From the NCBI GenBank assembly GCA_025997275.1, contig BNUJ01000026.1:1-15684 (forward strand): 15,684 bases of DNA, read 5' to 3'. Numbering within the stretch: the first letter of the stretch is position 1; each line of letters opens with the position of its first letter. A model generated the notes under the pieces. That model saw only the letters and a program-made list of their open reading frames with translations. It was not told the origin of the DNA and searched no databases. The DNA comes from Deferribacterales bacterium. GTDB taxonomy: Bacteria; Chrysiogenota; Deferribacteres; Deferribacterales; JAISNW01. Below are positions 6,947 to 13,898 of this stretch, piece after piece. Position numbers and translations under genes: made by a program.

Positions 6947-7981
6947 ATGGAAGGTGTCCTGCTAGCAATGCTGTTTTTTACATTTAACGTCAATAGTCAC
7001 GACTACGACCAATACTTGTCAGGTGCCACAACAACCGTTATAAAAGGGGAGTTTAACCCTGATGGCTACTCTGTAGTGCGAGACGGTAAACTATTCCTGC
7101 CACTTGAGCTGGAAACTGACCAGCATAACGAGGAAGTTCTAGCTGATTTGACTAAAATTCAAGGGATAGATGCTGATAGGATAGCCTACGTGCCAAATGA
7201 AGAACTTTCTCGCCTGAACGCTATGTGGACTAGTCCGCGTAAGCCACTGTTTGACCCTCTGATTGCTGACCCCAAATATCCGAAAGTACATGCGGGCTAC
7301 CACTGGTACACCTACGAGGAGACGGAATATTTCCACAACGGCGTTCAAGCTGACATAGGTGGCACGTATTCACTACTGAAAGTGACGAGATGGCGTCCTG
7401 CCTACCTTGACGCTGGCTTACAAGTACGTGTATCGGCTGTGTTTGATATGGACACGATATCAGACGACCTAATAAACAGCGACTTTATGGCTGGGTTCTA
7501 CACAGGGTTCAGCTTCTCAAGCTGGTCGTTGCTGTTTCGCGGGTTCCATGAAAGCACGCATTTAGGCGATGAATACGTCCTTAACAACAACATACCTGAA
7601 GATGAGCGCATAAATGTTAGCTACGAAATGCTAGAAGCAATCGTATCCATTGACTCATTAGGCATGTTCAGACCATACTTCGGTGGTGGCTGGTATGTTT
7701 ATGGCTTACATGTACCGGGCGCACTGGGTCACTGGCAATATCATGCTGGTTTTGAAGTGAAGACACAAAAGAAGTTCACTAGTAGCCCGAACTTCTTGGT
7801 GGCGTTAGATGTAAAAGGCTCCAATCCATCTGACTATGCGCCAAGTGGCTCACTAATGCTAGGCGTAGAAACGTTTGATAATGTATGGCTGACGTTAGAG
7901 GGTTACACTGGCTACCACTATGCGGGGCAGTTTTTCAGCAACAAAGCAACTTATGTGGGCGTAGGTTTCCACTTATATTAA
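6947..7981 (+). CDS. DUF1207-type predicted outer-membrane barrel protein (copy 2)
   Basis: I place the start at ATG 6947 because GAGGTG stands 6 bases before it; a longer frame from TTG 6890 would begin inside the promoter. The resulting 344-residue protein is a paralogue of the gene at 5137-6210. Shared blocks include DQYLSGA, LFLPLELE, PLFDPLIADPKYPKVHAGYH (101-119), FHESTHLGDEY (200-210), NVSYEMLEA, LDVKG, TLEGYTGY and the terminal VGVGFHLY. The signal peptide (MEGVLLAMLFFTFNVNS) lacks the usual basic residues at its front, a difference from copy 1. The alternating strands and terminal aromatic residue indicate a beta-barrel. The two copies are transcribed apart from one control region, with the pagL-like gene between them, so this is a divergent duplication. 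Function is not known. Confidence 0.8.
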   Translation: MEGVLLAMLFFTFNVNSHDYDQYLSGATTTVIKGEFNPDGYSVVRDGKLFLPLELETDQHNEEVLADLTKIQGIDADRIAYVPNEELSRLNAMWTSPRKPLFDPLIADPKYPKVHAGYHWYTYEETEYFHNGVQADIGGTYSLLKVTRWRPAYLDAGLQVRVSAVFDMDTISDDLINSDFMAGFYTGFSFSSWSLLFRGFHESTHLGDEYVLNNNIPEDERINVSYEMLEAIVSIDSLGMFRPYFGGGWYVYGLHVPGALGHWQYHAGFEVKTQKKFTSSPNFLVALDVKGSNPSDYAPSGSLMLGVETFDNVWLTLEGYTGYHYAGQFFSNKATYVGVGFHLY

Positions 7982-7997
7982 ATGGTAAGGATAAATA

Positions 7998-8279
7998 ATG
8001 CTTAAAGACAAAAAGACGGGCGACTTTTTCAGACGTGTGCTTCCCGTGTCTAGCATAGGTATAGTGCTGGTTGTCAGCATAGTCATCAGTTCATTATTTG
8101 GTTATTGGCTAGATGGCAAAATAGGCACAAAACCATACTGCACAGTATTTTTCCTGCTAATAGGCGTTGCATCAGGCGTTAAGAGCGCATATATGTTTAT
8201 GAAACGGGCGGGTGTATTTGATAATATTGACAGGGTTGACGGAGTTGACAAAAGTAATGATGTTGAGAAAGATAGATGA
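7998..8279 (+). CDS. Small membrane protein of the AtpZ/AtpI (F1F0-ATPase gene 1) family
   Basis: The 93-residue protein has two membrane segments, about residues 18-36 (GIVLVVSIVISSLFGYWLD) and 42-62, with a short GYWLDGKIGTKP turn between them. This is the hallmark of the AtpZ/AtpI family, whose members help assembly of the ATP synthase c-ring or transport Mg2+/Ca2+ beside it. The charged tail (DNIDRVDGVDKSNDVEKDR) is cytoplasmic by prediction. ATG 7998 is preceded by TAAGGA and lies 16 bases after the DUF1207 gene. The M23 peptidase begins 13 bases downstream. No atp genes lie nearby, so the ATP-synthase link rests on the family only. Confidence 0.7.
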   Translation: MLKDKKTGDFFRRVLPVSSIGIVLVVSIVISSLFGYWLDGKIGTKPYCTVFFLLIGVASGVKSAYMFMKRAGVFDNIDRVDGVDKSNDVEKDR

Positions 8280-8292
8280 GTAGAGGCGTGCA

Positions 8293-9192
8293 TTGAAATA
8301 TCAGATAATCGTCCTTGATGCGTCTGGCGGCGGGGCGCGTTCTGTTACTTTATCAGCGGCACTAATCGTAGGAATTCTTGCGAGTGTGCTAATTCTTGTA
8401 TTCTCATTTGTAGTGAACCTGTCGCGCCTATCAGCTGCTAGGGCGCGTGCTAAATTTAGCCAAACATTATTACTGGAACAGCAGTCAGAGAGTGCACTAA
8501 TTCATAAAGACTTTGAACACGCGTGTTCTAGCGGAGTAAGTGCTCTGCAAAAGAACGACCTGTTCTTTGCTGGTATATTTGACGATGACTCCATGATGAG
8601 CAGATATTATACAAAGACAGATGTAATAGACGGATTTGTGAGTACAAAGCAAATATCAGCTGATAATATTGAAGAAATAGCTGGTGAACTTAATAGCCGC
8701 GTAGAACGTTATCGGGAGATAGAGCATTATTTACAAATGCGCCATCTGGTAGAGCGACATACTCCGAACGTTTGGCCTTCTCACTCTAAACGGGCGACAA
8801 GCTCATTTGGCTTCCGGCGCTCACCTTTTACAGGTATCCCCTCATACCATGAAGGGACAGATTGCATATCGTCAATGGGTGCGCCAGTGTTTGCTACTGC
8901 CGATGGAGTGGTAGTCTATGCAGGTGTTCGCACAGGATACGGGTATTTAGTAACCATAGACCACGGGTTCGGCTATATGACACGCTATGCACATAATAGC
9001 AGGCTGCTCGTCTGGGCAGGGATGGCTGTGCAAAAGGGTGATGTAGTATCACTATCAGGCTCTACGGGCAGGAGTGCAGGACCACATTTACATTACGAGG
9101 TGCTATTTAATGGCATGCCCGTCAACTCTGAAAAATATCTACCCGACAGCGAGGGACGCATAACTAAACCTACTGGTTTTATATTTAACTAG
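8293..9192 (+). CDS. M23 (LytM/lysostaphin-type) zinc metallopeptidase, membrane-anchored
   Basis: The 299-residue protein has one N-terminal membrane segment (residues about 19-41), a periplasmic helical stretch (about 45-150), and a C-terminal M23 peptidase domain. Zinc ligands are His186 and Asp190 in HEGTD and His267 in GPHLHYEV; His234 (RYAH) and His265 complete the active site, so it should be catalytically competent. Such enzymes cut peptide cross-links in peptidoglycan. The start is TTG at 8293 with AGAGG before it; no ATG fits the domain better. It ends 8 bases from the end of the convergent phosphatase gene and no clear terminator separates them. Confidence 0.92.
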   Translation: MKYQIIVLDASGGGARSVTLSAALIVGILASVLILVFSFVVNLSRLSAARARAKFSQTLLLEQQSESALIHKDFEHACSSGVSALQKNDLFFAGIFDDDSMMSRYYTKTDVIDGFVSTKQISADNIEEIAGELNSRVERYREIEHYLQMRHLVERHTPNVWPSHSKRATSSFGFRRSPFTGIPSYHEGTDCISSMGAPVFATADGVVVYAGVRTGYGYLVTIDHGFGYMTRYAHNSRLLVWAGMAVQKGDVVSLSGSTGRSAGPHLHYEVLFNGMPVNSEKYLPDSEGRITKPTGFIFN

Positions 9193-9200
9193 CTATAAAG

Positions 9201-10121
9201 TCAGTCTTGTTCCGCTGCAATAGTTACGCCTTCGCGCAGTCCATAGACAGATACGTGGCTTTCTGTTTGATTAAAGAGCGACATTATAACTTGAATTGCG
9301 ATTATCCCCGCTGGGATAAGGTCTTCCCTGCCCGCCTCTACACCAGCGACTTTTAGCCTGTCCGCTCCCGTCATAGCGCACAGCGTTGTGAGGATTTGAG
9401 CGATATTGTCCTGTCTCAATACGTAGCCCTCTATCTCATCAGGTTTGAATGAAGTAGTCGCAGCATCTACAGCGGCAATTGTCGTGACAGAACCCGCCAC
9501 CCCAATTAACACTTTAGGTTTCTCAAATGTTGATATTTTGCCCGCCACATCGTTAAATTTCTCTAATAGATAATCCTTACAAGCCTTATGAACACTAGCG
9601 TCTGTAATATTCTGAAATCCGAACTTATCAGATAGTTTCACCACGCCAATTGGAACGCTGATATTGTAGAGTAGCTGTCCATCCTTTACGTAGATAAACT
9701 CCGTAGAGCCACCACCTATATCATAGACCAATGCTGGGCTTGGCACCTGTGCCATACTGGAAACTACACCCTTATATGTATAGTAGGCTTCCTGTTCTCC
9801 GCTGATAGCTATTAGCGGTATGCCTAGTTCGGCAGCTTTAGATAGGAATGCCACAGAATCGCTAGCCTCACGCACTGCACTGGTGGCAACGGCAATAACC
9901 TTATCAGCCTTATATTTTTTGATATTTTCAGCAAACGTTTTGAATAAATCTAGCGTTTTCTCCACGCCCGCTGGTGATAACTTGCCGGTCTTTTCTATAC
10001 CAGCTGATAGCCTAGTTAGTGCACGTCCAGAGTAGATTTTCTTAACTATTTTGCCTGCTTGCACGTCGGCTATCAGCATACGAACGCTGTTTGAGCCTAC
10101 GTCTATCCCTGCAGTTATCAT
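9201..10121 (-). CDS. Exopolyphosphatase / pppGpp phosphohydrolase family protein (Ppx/GppA)
   Basis: This 306-residue enzyme belongs to the sugar-kinase/actin-like ATPase fold. Phosphate-binding loops are visible: AGIDVGSNSVRMLIAD at the N-terminus, AVATSAVREASD, ISGEQEAYYTYKG and VYDIGGGSTEFIYV in the middle, and GVAGSVTTIAA. The segment GREDLIPAGIIAI is typical near the C-terminal end of the core. Family members hydrolyse long-chain polyphosphate and/or convert pppGpp to ppGpp; the sequence alone does not say which. The protein is the short form without the extra C-terminal domains of E. coli Ppx/GppA. Its ATG overlaps the mltG stop codon in ATGA, indicating translational coupling. Confidence 0.93.
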   Translation of the reverse strand: MITAGIDVGSNSVRMLIADVQAGKIVKKIYSGRALTRLSAGIEKTGKLSPAGVEKTLDLFKTFAENIKKYKADKVIAVATSAVREASDSVAFLSKAAELGIPLIAISGEQEAYYTYKGVVSSMAQVPSPALVYDIGGGSTEFIYVKDGQLLYNISVPIGVVKLSDKFGFQNITDASVHKACKDYLLEKFNDVAGKISTFEKPKVLIGVAGSVTTIAAVDAATTSFKPDEIEGYVLRQDNIAQILTTLCAMTGADRLKVAGVEAGREDLIPAGIIAIQVIMSLFNQTESHVSVYGLREGVTIAAEQD

Positions 10122-11134
10122 TTAGACTTCTTCTGATATTTGTCAACATTTTTATCATGCTCTGCATAAGTTTCAGCGAATATATGTTTGCCGTTGTTAT
10201 CAGCCACAAAGTAGAAGTAGTTGACACGTGCGGGAGCGATTACGGCGTTGAGCGACATCACCGATGGGGTGCATATCGGAGTAGGGGGTAGTCCGCGCTG
10301 TTTATAGGTATTGTATTTGTTGTTTTCATCTACTAGGTCGCGACGGCGTATATTGCCATCATACCTGCCAGTTGCTACAAGCCCATAGATAATGGTAGGG
10401 TCGGCTTGCAAAAGCATACGTATTCTAAATCTATTCAGATACACTGCGGCTACAAGCGGTGATTCTTCAGCGTCGTAGGTCTCTTTTTGCACGATGGATG
10501 CTAAAATTAACGCCTCGTAGAATGTCATTCCCTCGCGGGCTGCCTGTTCTTCAAAGTTGGCGGGGAGTGTCCTATTAAACTCTGATACCATTTTGGCAAT
10601 AATCCGCTCTGGTTTATCAGCACGGGGGAAAAAGTATGTGCCTGGTGCTAAGAAACCCTCAAAACTAATATATTGTTTGCCGAGCAGTTTTTGCATCAAG
10701 TCTTTATTTCTGAAAGCTGTGAGGAGTTGTCCTTTTTTTGCGATACCTGCTGTGTCTAGTGCCTGTGCCATATCGTACATATTATAACCTTCAGGGAATG
10801 TTACCTTTATGAGTGTTTCTTTGCCCGCCAGCACGTTTTCTAGTAGCGTGTCCAACGATATATTATCAGCTAGATAGTAGCCGTAGTGCAGGCGTTTATC
10901 TACTTGGCGCAGCTTGGTAAGGTAGGCGTCAAAGCCTTCGGGCAACTTATAGCCGCCGAATAGAATGTCTCGCACCTGTTTGTAAGAATAGCCGTTCTCA
11001 ATGATATATTCGCCTGAGACAATCGTCTCGGTCAGAAAGCTCTTACAAGCATTTGCCCACACTAGGCAGAACCCACCAGCGACAAGCAATAACGCGGCTA
11101 TGACGGCGATAATTGTCTTCTTCATAATCAACAT
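10118..11134 (-). CDS. mltG: Endolytic murein transglycosylase MltG (YceG-like)
   Basis: MltG cuts nascent glycan strands and helps set their length at the inner membrane. The 338-residue protein has one N-terminal membrane helix (about 6-27), an intermediate LysM-like subdomain (FPEGYNMYDMAQAL, 113-126), and the catalytic domain. The family motif ASIVQKET (212-219) holds Glu218, the expected catalytic residue; Gln216 stands where many homologues have Glu. The LQADPTIIYG block (242-251) and RGLPPTPICTPSVMSL-AAI-type region (280-300) are also typical. Two starts are possible, ATG 11134 or ATG 11125 (MKKTIIAV); the second gives a more standard signal anchor. It is followed directly by the Ppx/GppA gene. 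Confidence 0.93.
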   Translation of the reverse strand: MLIMKKTIIAVIAALLLVAGGFCLVWANACKSFLTETIVSGEYIIENGYSYKQVRDILFGGYKLPEGFDAYLTKLRQVDKRLHYGYYLADNISLDTLLENVLAGKETLIKVTFPEGYNMYDMAQALDTAGIAKKGQLLTAFRNKDLMQKLLGKQYISFEGFLAPGTYFFPRADKPERIIAKMVSEFNRTLPANFEEQAAREGMTFYEALILASIVQKETYDAEESPLVAAVYLNRFRIRMLLQADPTIIYGLVATGRYDGNIRRRDLVDENNKYNTYKQRGLPPTPICTPSVMSLNAVIAPARVNYFYFVADNNGKHIFAETYAEHDKNVDKYQKKSK

Positions 11135-11163
11135 AGCCTAGCACATTGTTAAGAATTAGTCAA
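11135..11163 (-). promoter_or_regulatory. Weak candidate promoter of mltG
   Basis: On the minus strand TTGACT (11163-11158) and TAGGCT (11140-11135) are 17 bases apart. The -35 box is good but the -10 box matches in only three positions. A start about 7 bases downstream would favour the second ATG of mltG (11125). Offered with low confidence. Confidence 0.3.
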
Positions 11164-11305
11164 GTGGTTGCTAGTCAATCTAGCCATAGACAAGGACATA
11201 ACCGCATACCATTCCAGTTTGGATTTTGATTTGAAAAGCTCAAAGGTGGGCAACTCTGAAATGCAATATTTAGATTTTGCTTATGCATCTAGTCTGATAA
11301 TGGGA
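11153..11305 (+). other. Gene-poor stretch with a short open frame, possible dispersed repeat
   Basis: The 11135-11566 interval lacks an intact gene. In this part one + frame is open for 51 codons without a start near its beginning (includes AIDKDITAYHSSLDFDLKSS) and stops just inside the IS remnant. From memory this peptide resembles a sequence that turns up repeatedly between genes in gut and oral Bacteroidetes, so it may be a dispersed non-coding repeat, not a gene. I cannot verify that here. It ends at the junction with the transposase remnant on one side and at the mltG promoter region on the other. Confidence 0.35.
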
Positions 11306-11487
11306 TAGAGAACTTTTGGAATCAGGCTAAGAGGCAGATGCGGAAGTTTAACGGGATACAGAAAGACAAGTTTAACTTGTTTCTGAAGGAGTGTGAGTTT
11401 AGGTTTAATTATGGAACACCAAAAGACCTGTTGACAACACTAAAAAAATGGGTTAAAACTTACAATAAGGACGGCTTGACTAGATAA
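11299..11487 (+). pseudogene. 3' remnant of the IS1595-family transposase gene
   Basis: This holds the last 62 codons and stop (TAA 11485-11487) of the same transposase as at 1-604, beginning NGIENFWNQAKRQMRKFNGI and ending NKDGLTR. The first 118 bases match the reverse complement of 1-118 with only two differences, both silent. Everything upstream of the NGIENFW block, including both catalytic aspartates, is missing, so it is inactive. It is inverted relative to the left copy. Confidence 0.92.
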
Positions 11488-11509
11488 ACATCTAGGACAG
11501 CTCTTATTC

Positions 11510-11537
11510 TTGCTATTGAGTAGTGGCATATTGTAAT
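11510..11537 (+). promoter_or_regulatory. Candidate promoter of rmuC
   Basis: TTGCTA (11510-11515) and TGTAAT (11532-11537, one base from TATAAT) are 16 bases apart, just after the transposase remnant. The leader to ATG 11567 would be about 23 bases and contains AGGAG at 11556-11560. Confidence 0.4.
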
Positions 11538-11566
11538 GTGTAGCGATATTTAGTTAGGAGTTTATA

Positions 11567-12952
11567 ATGATTTTAGATATATTGCTTATCATTGGTTTGC
11601 TGATGGTTGTAGGATTATACGTATTTGAAGTTAAAAAACCTAAGTCTCCGACCTCTGTTGTTTCACAGGAAGAAGTAGATAAGTTCAAGACTGATATTGC
11701 TAGAATGCAAGCGATAATCCAAGAAAAAGAGACACAACTCAAGGTCAAAGATGATAAAATCGCCGCATTAGAAGCGGCTAAATCAGAGTTAGAAAGAGAT
11801 AAATCTGCGATTGAAACTCGTCTTACGGAGCAAGAAAAAAATCTAAAAGAGAAGCTACAAGCCTTCCAAAATATGCACGATGAGTTATTAAAGGAGTTTA
11901 AGGCTGTGTCTTCCGAAACCATTAAAAACCAGCGAGATGAGGTGGCAAAGGCTCAAACTGACCATCTAAATACCATTATTTCTCCGTTTTCTGCGCAATT
12001 AGGAAACTTAAAAGGAGAGCTAGAAAAGAAACTCAAAGAGGTGAACGATACAACCATAGATAGCAAAGCTAAACTGGAAGAACAATTAAAAAATCTCGGC
12101 AATGCGAGTGCATCTCTCAATAAAGAAGCGGGAGAATTGACAAAAGCTCTTCGTGGAGATAAAAAAGCGCAAGGAAATTGGGCAGAATTAAAACTTAAAA
12201 GAATATTTGAGCTACAAAGTTGGGCAGAGGGAACTGAATACTCCCAACAAGAGTATCATAAGACAGAAGAAAATGGTAAGCAATATACTGACTATATTAT
12301 AAAATTACCAGATGACCGCCGAATAGTGATAGATTGCAAAAATACTTTGAACAGTTGGAATGATTATATGAATGAAGAAGATGAAGCAAAGAAAACGCAA
12401 TATATGAAAGAATTTGTGAAAGCCACCAAATCGCATATAGATGAACTTGACAAAGCAGAGTATCAAAAACTTGCTGGTGGAAAATTAGATTTTGTTTTTA
12501 TGTTTATGCCTTTTGAGCAGGCTTATTTAGAGGCATTAGGGGCAGATAAAACCTTATTTGATTATGCTTTTCAGCATAAGGTTGCTATTACAACTCCATC
12601 TATGCTCATACCTATGCTACGAATAGTAGATACACTATGGAAACTTGATAAACAAAATAAAGGTGTTGAACGAATAGTGGAATACGCCAATAAACTTTAT
12701 GAAAAATATGATGGGGTTATTACGGCTTTTATGGGTATTGATACGCATTTAGACAAAGCAAAGGAAGCCTATAATACTGCCTTTGGACGACTTAATAAAG
12801 GTAGTGGGAATGTGCTTGGTTGGCTTGAAAAAATTCGTAAGGAGGGTGGTATTCCGACTAATAAGAAAATTGCCATATCTTACGATGACGAAGAGATAGA
12901 AGAATCTATTGAACCGATGGCTATTGAAAATAGCAATAGTCTAACAGAGTAA
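11567..12952 (+). CDS. rmuC: DNA recombination protein RmuC
   Basis: The 461-residue protein has an N-terminal membrane helix (about 3-20), a long charged coiled coil (about 33-195), and the RmuC domain (about 200-400). Domain landmarks are GNWAELKLKRIFE (203-215), IIKLPDDRRIVIDCKN (244-259), where Asp256 and Lys258 fit a PD-(D/E)xK nuclease-like core, LDFVFMFMPFEQAYLEAL, and TTPSMLIPMLRIVDTLW. RmuC limits inversions at short inverted repeats in E. coli; its biochemical activity is poorly known. The ATG has AGGAG 6 bases before it. Base use is AT-rich compared with the neighbours: 12301-12360 has 21 G+C of 60, against 36 of 60 in ssb at 13921-13980. With the IS remnant just upstream, transfer from another genome is plausible. 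Confidence 0.95.
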   Translation: MILDILLIIGLLMVVGLYVFEVKKPKSPTSVVSQEEVDKFKTDIARMQAIIQEKETQLKVKDDKIAALEAAKSELERDKSAIETRLTEQEKNLKEKLQAFQNMHDELLKEFKAVSSETIKNQRDEVAKAQTDHLNTIISPFSAQLGNLKGELEKKLKEVNDTTIDSKAKLEEQLKNLGNASASLNKEAGELTKALRGDKKAQGNWAELKLKRIFELQSWAEGTEYSQQEYHKTEENGKQYTDYIIKLPDDRRIVIDCKNTLNSWNDYMNEEDEAKKTQYMKEFVKATKSHIDELDKAEYQKLAGGKLDFVFMFMPFEQAYLEALGADKTLFDYAFQHKVAITTPSMLIPMLRIVDTLWKLDKQNKGVERIVEYANKLYEKYDGVITAFMGIDTHLDKAKEAYNTAFGRLNKGSGNVLGWLEKIRKEGGIPTNKKIAISYDDEEIEESIEPMAIENSNSLTE

Positions 12953-12981
12953 ATTTGCCGCAGATACGAAAAACTTTGATT

Positions 12982-13066
12982 TGGTGCGGGTAGAGGGACT
13001 TGAACCCCCACGTTGTGAAACACTAGATCCTAAGTCTAGCGCGTCTACCAGTTCCGCCATACCCGC
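12982..13066 (-). tRNA. tRNA-Leu (anticodon UAG), CCA encoded
   Basis: On the minus strand the 7-bp acceptor stem is GCGGGTA (13066-13060) paired with TACCCGC (12992-12986), followed by discriminator A and an encoded CCA (12984-12982). The anticodon arm has stem CTAGA/TCTAG and loop CTTAGGA, giving anticodon UAG at 13032-13030. The T arm contains the normal GTTCAAGTC loop. A long variable arm, needed for a class II leucine tRNA, lies between the anticodon and T arms. Total length is 85 with CCA. Confidence 0.96.
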
Positions 13067-13081
13067 TAATACTGCACCTCT

Positions 13082-13110
13082 ACACTAGGCTATATTTAGC
13101 CCCGTGTCAA
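13082..13110 (-). promoter_or_regulatory. Promoter of tRNA-Leu
   Basis: On the minus strand a perfect TTGACA (13110-13105) is followed after 17 bases by TAGTGT (13087-13082). The predicted start near 13075 is about 9 bases before the mature tRNA 5' end. The -10 box is poor, but the -35 box and position fit. Confidence 0.55.
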
Positions 13111-13312
13111 TAGTTTTTTACTAAGCCTAGCACGTATCGCTAAAATAATGCTTGCTCCCTCCTCCCCTTGCTATACTTATACTCTCATAATGGTTTGCAA
13201 TAAGGATATTGGGAAAGATTTACGGATTTATAGCATTCCACGTTGGCGTTTCTAACTGCGAGATATATCTTGTGAAACTGACACTGCTGGAACGTTAATA
13301 AAATAATTAGCC
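13111..13312. other. Intergenic stretch with no gene seen
   Basis: This part of the 338-base gap between tRNA-Leu and rpsF shows no convincing gene. It has a pyrimidine-rich tract at about 13155-13168 and a 22-codon frame from ATG 13190 without a ribosome binding site. Nothing else stands out. Confidence 0.4.
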
Positions 13313-13341
13313 TTGACTTTTATTTCCATACCTATTATATA
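13313..13341 (+). promoter_or_regulatory. Promoter of the rpsF-ssb-rpsR operon
   Basis: TTGACT (13313-13318) and TATATA (13336-13341) are 17 bases apart, with an AT-rich -10 region. The predicted start near 13348 gives a leader of about 57 bases that contains the hairpin at 13355-13381. Confidence 0.6.
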
Positions 13342-13354
13342 TAGATAACTTCTT

Positions 13355-13400
13355 GCTACGCTGTCTATGTATAGGCGTGGCTACAACCCGTAAGGAGGGA
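13355..13400 (+). promoter_or_regulatory. Structured rpsF leader, candidate S6:S18 autoregulatory element
   Basis: GCTACGC (13355-13361) pairs with GCGTGGC (13375-13381) over 7 pairs with one G-U. A 3-base bulge (TGT) separates it from a 4-bp inner stem CTAT/ATAG. A CCCG lies at 13387-13390, immediately before the ribosome binding site AAGGAGGG (13392-13399). Leaders of rpsF operons in many bacteria bind the S6:S18 complex through a hairpin plus a CCG trinucleotide. Position and the CCG fit this, but I cannot confirm the published consensus. Confidence 0.35.
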
Positions 13401-13404
13401 CAAT

Positions 13405-13893
13405 TTGAGTAATTTAAGAAGTTTGCGTTCTTATGAAACGGTATTCATCCTCAGCCCAGAGTTGGGGGCTGACGCTCAGACAGAGGGCATTGATTTCTAC
13501 AAGGACAGCATCGTCAAGAACGGCGGTGAGGTAGTGAACGTTGAGCTGTGGGGTAAGCGCGCTTTGGCTTACAAGATAGATGGTTTCAGCGAAGGCATCT
13601 ACACTGTTATCCAGTTCAATGCTCCGACCGAGTATGTGAAAGAGCTTGAAAAACGCTACAAATTCAACGAAAACGTAATGCGTTTTGTCATTGTGCAGCT
13701 TGATGAAAAGAAATTCAAGGCTAATCCACGCAAAGACCCAGTTAAGCGTGAACGCAGGACGCAAAGGTTTGATGGCGATTCTTCGGCTGATGCAGCTTCT
13801 ACAAATGCTGGTGATTTTGCGTTTGTTGGTGCTGATGGCGCAGTCGGTGCAGTTACGGCTGAACCTGATGCGTCTGTAGCGGATGAGGGGTAG
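13405..13893 (+). CDS. rpsF: 30S ribosomal protein S6
   Basis: S6 binds S18 and the 16S rRNA platform of the small subunit. The S6 fold covers residues about 8-110, with YETVFILSPEL at the first strand, ELWGKRALAYKIDGFSEGIY in the middle, and RYKFNENVMRFVIVQLDEK at the end. At 162 residues it is longer than the common 95-130. The extra C-terminal tail (after about 120) is rich in Ala, Gly and Asp and looks disordered. The start is TTG at 13405, with a strong AAGGAGGG upstream. It heads the operon, and ssb begins 5 bases after its stop. Confidence 0.95.
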   Translation: MSNLRSLRSYETVFILSPELGADAQTEGIDFYKDSIVKNGGEVVNVELWGKRALAYKIDGFSEGIYTVIQFNAPTEYVKELEKRYKFNENVMRFVIVQLDEKKFKANPRKDPVKRERRTQRFDGDSSADAASTNAGDFAFVGADGAVGAVTAEPDASVADEG

Positions 13894-13898
13894 ACGTC

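Noticed and set aside
9193..9200. Bidirectional terminator between the convergent M23 and Ppx/GppA genes
   Set aside because: Only 8 bases separate the stops and no hairpin with T-run was found there.
13190..13258. A 22-codon frame from ATG in the tRNA-rpsF gap
   Set aside because: No ribosome binding site, no recognisable signature, and chance frames of this length are common.
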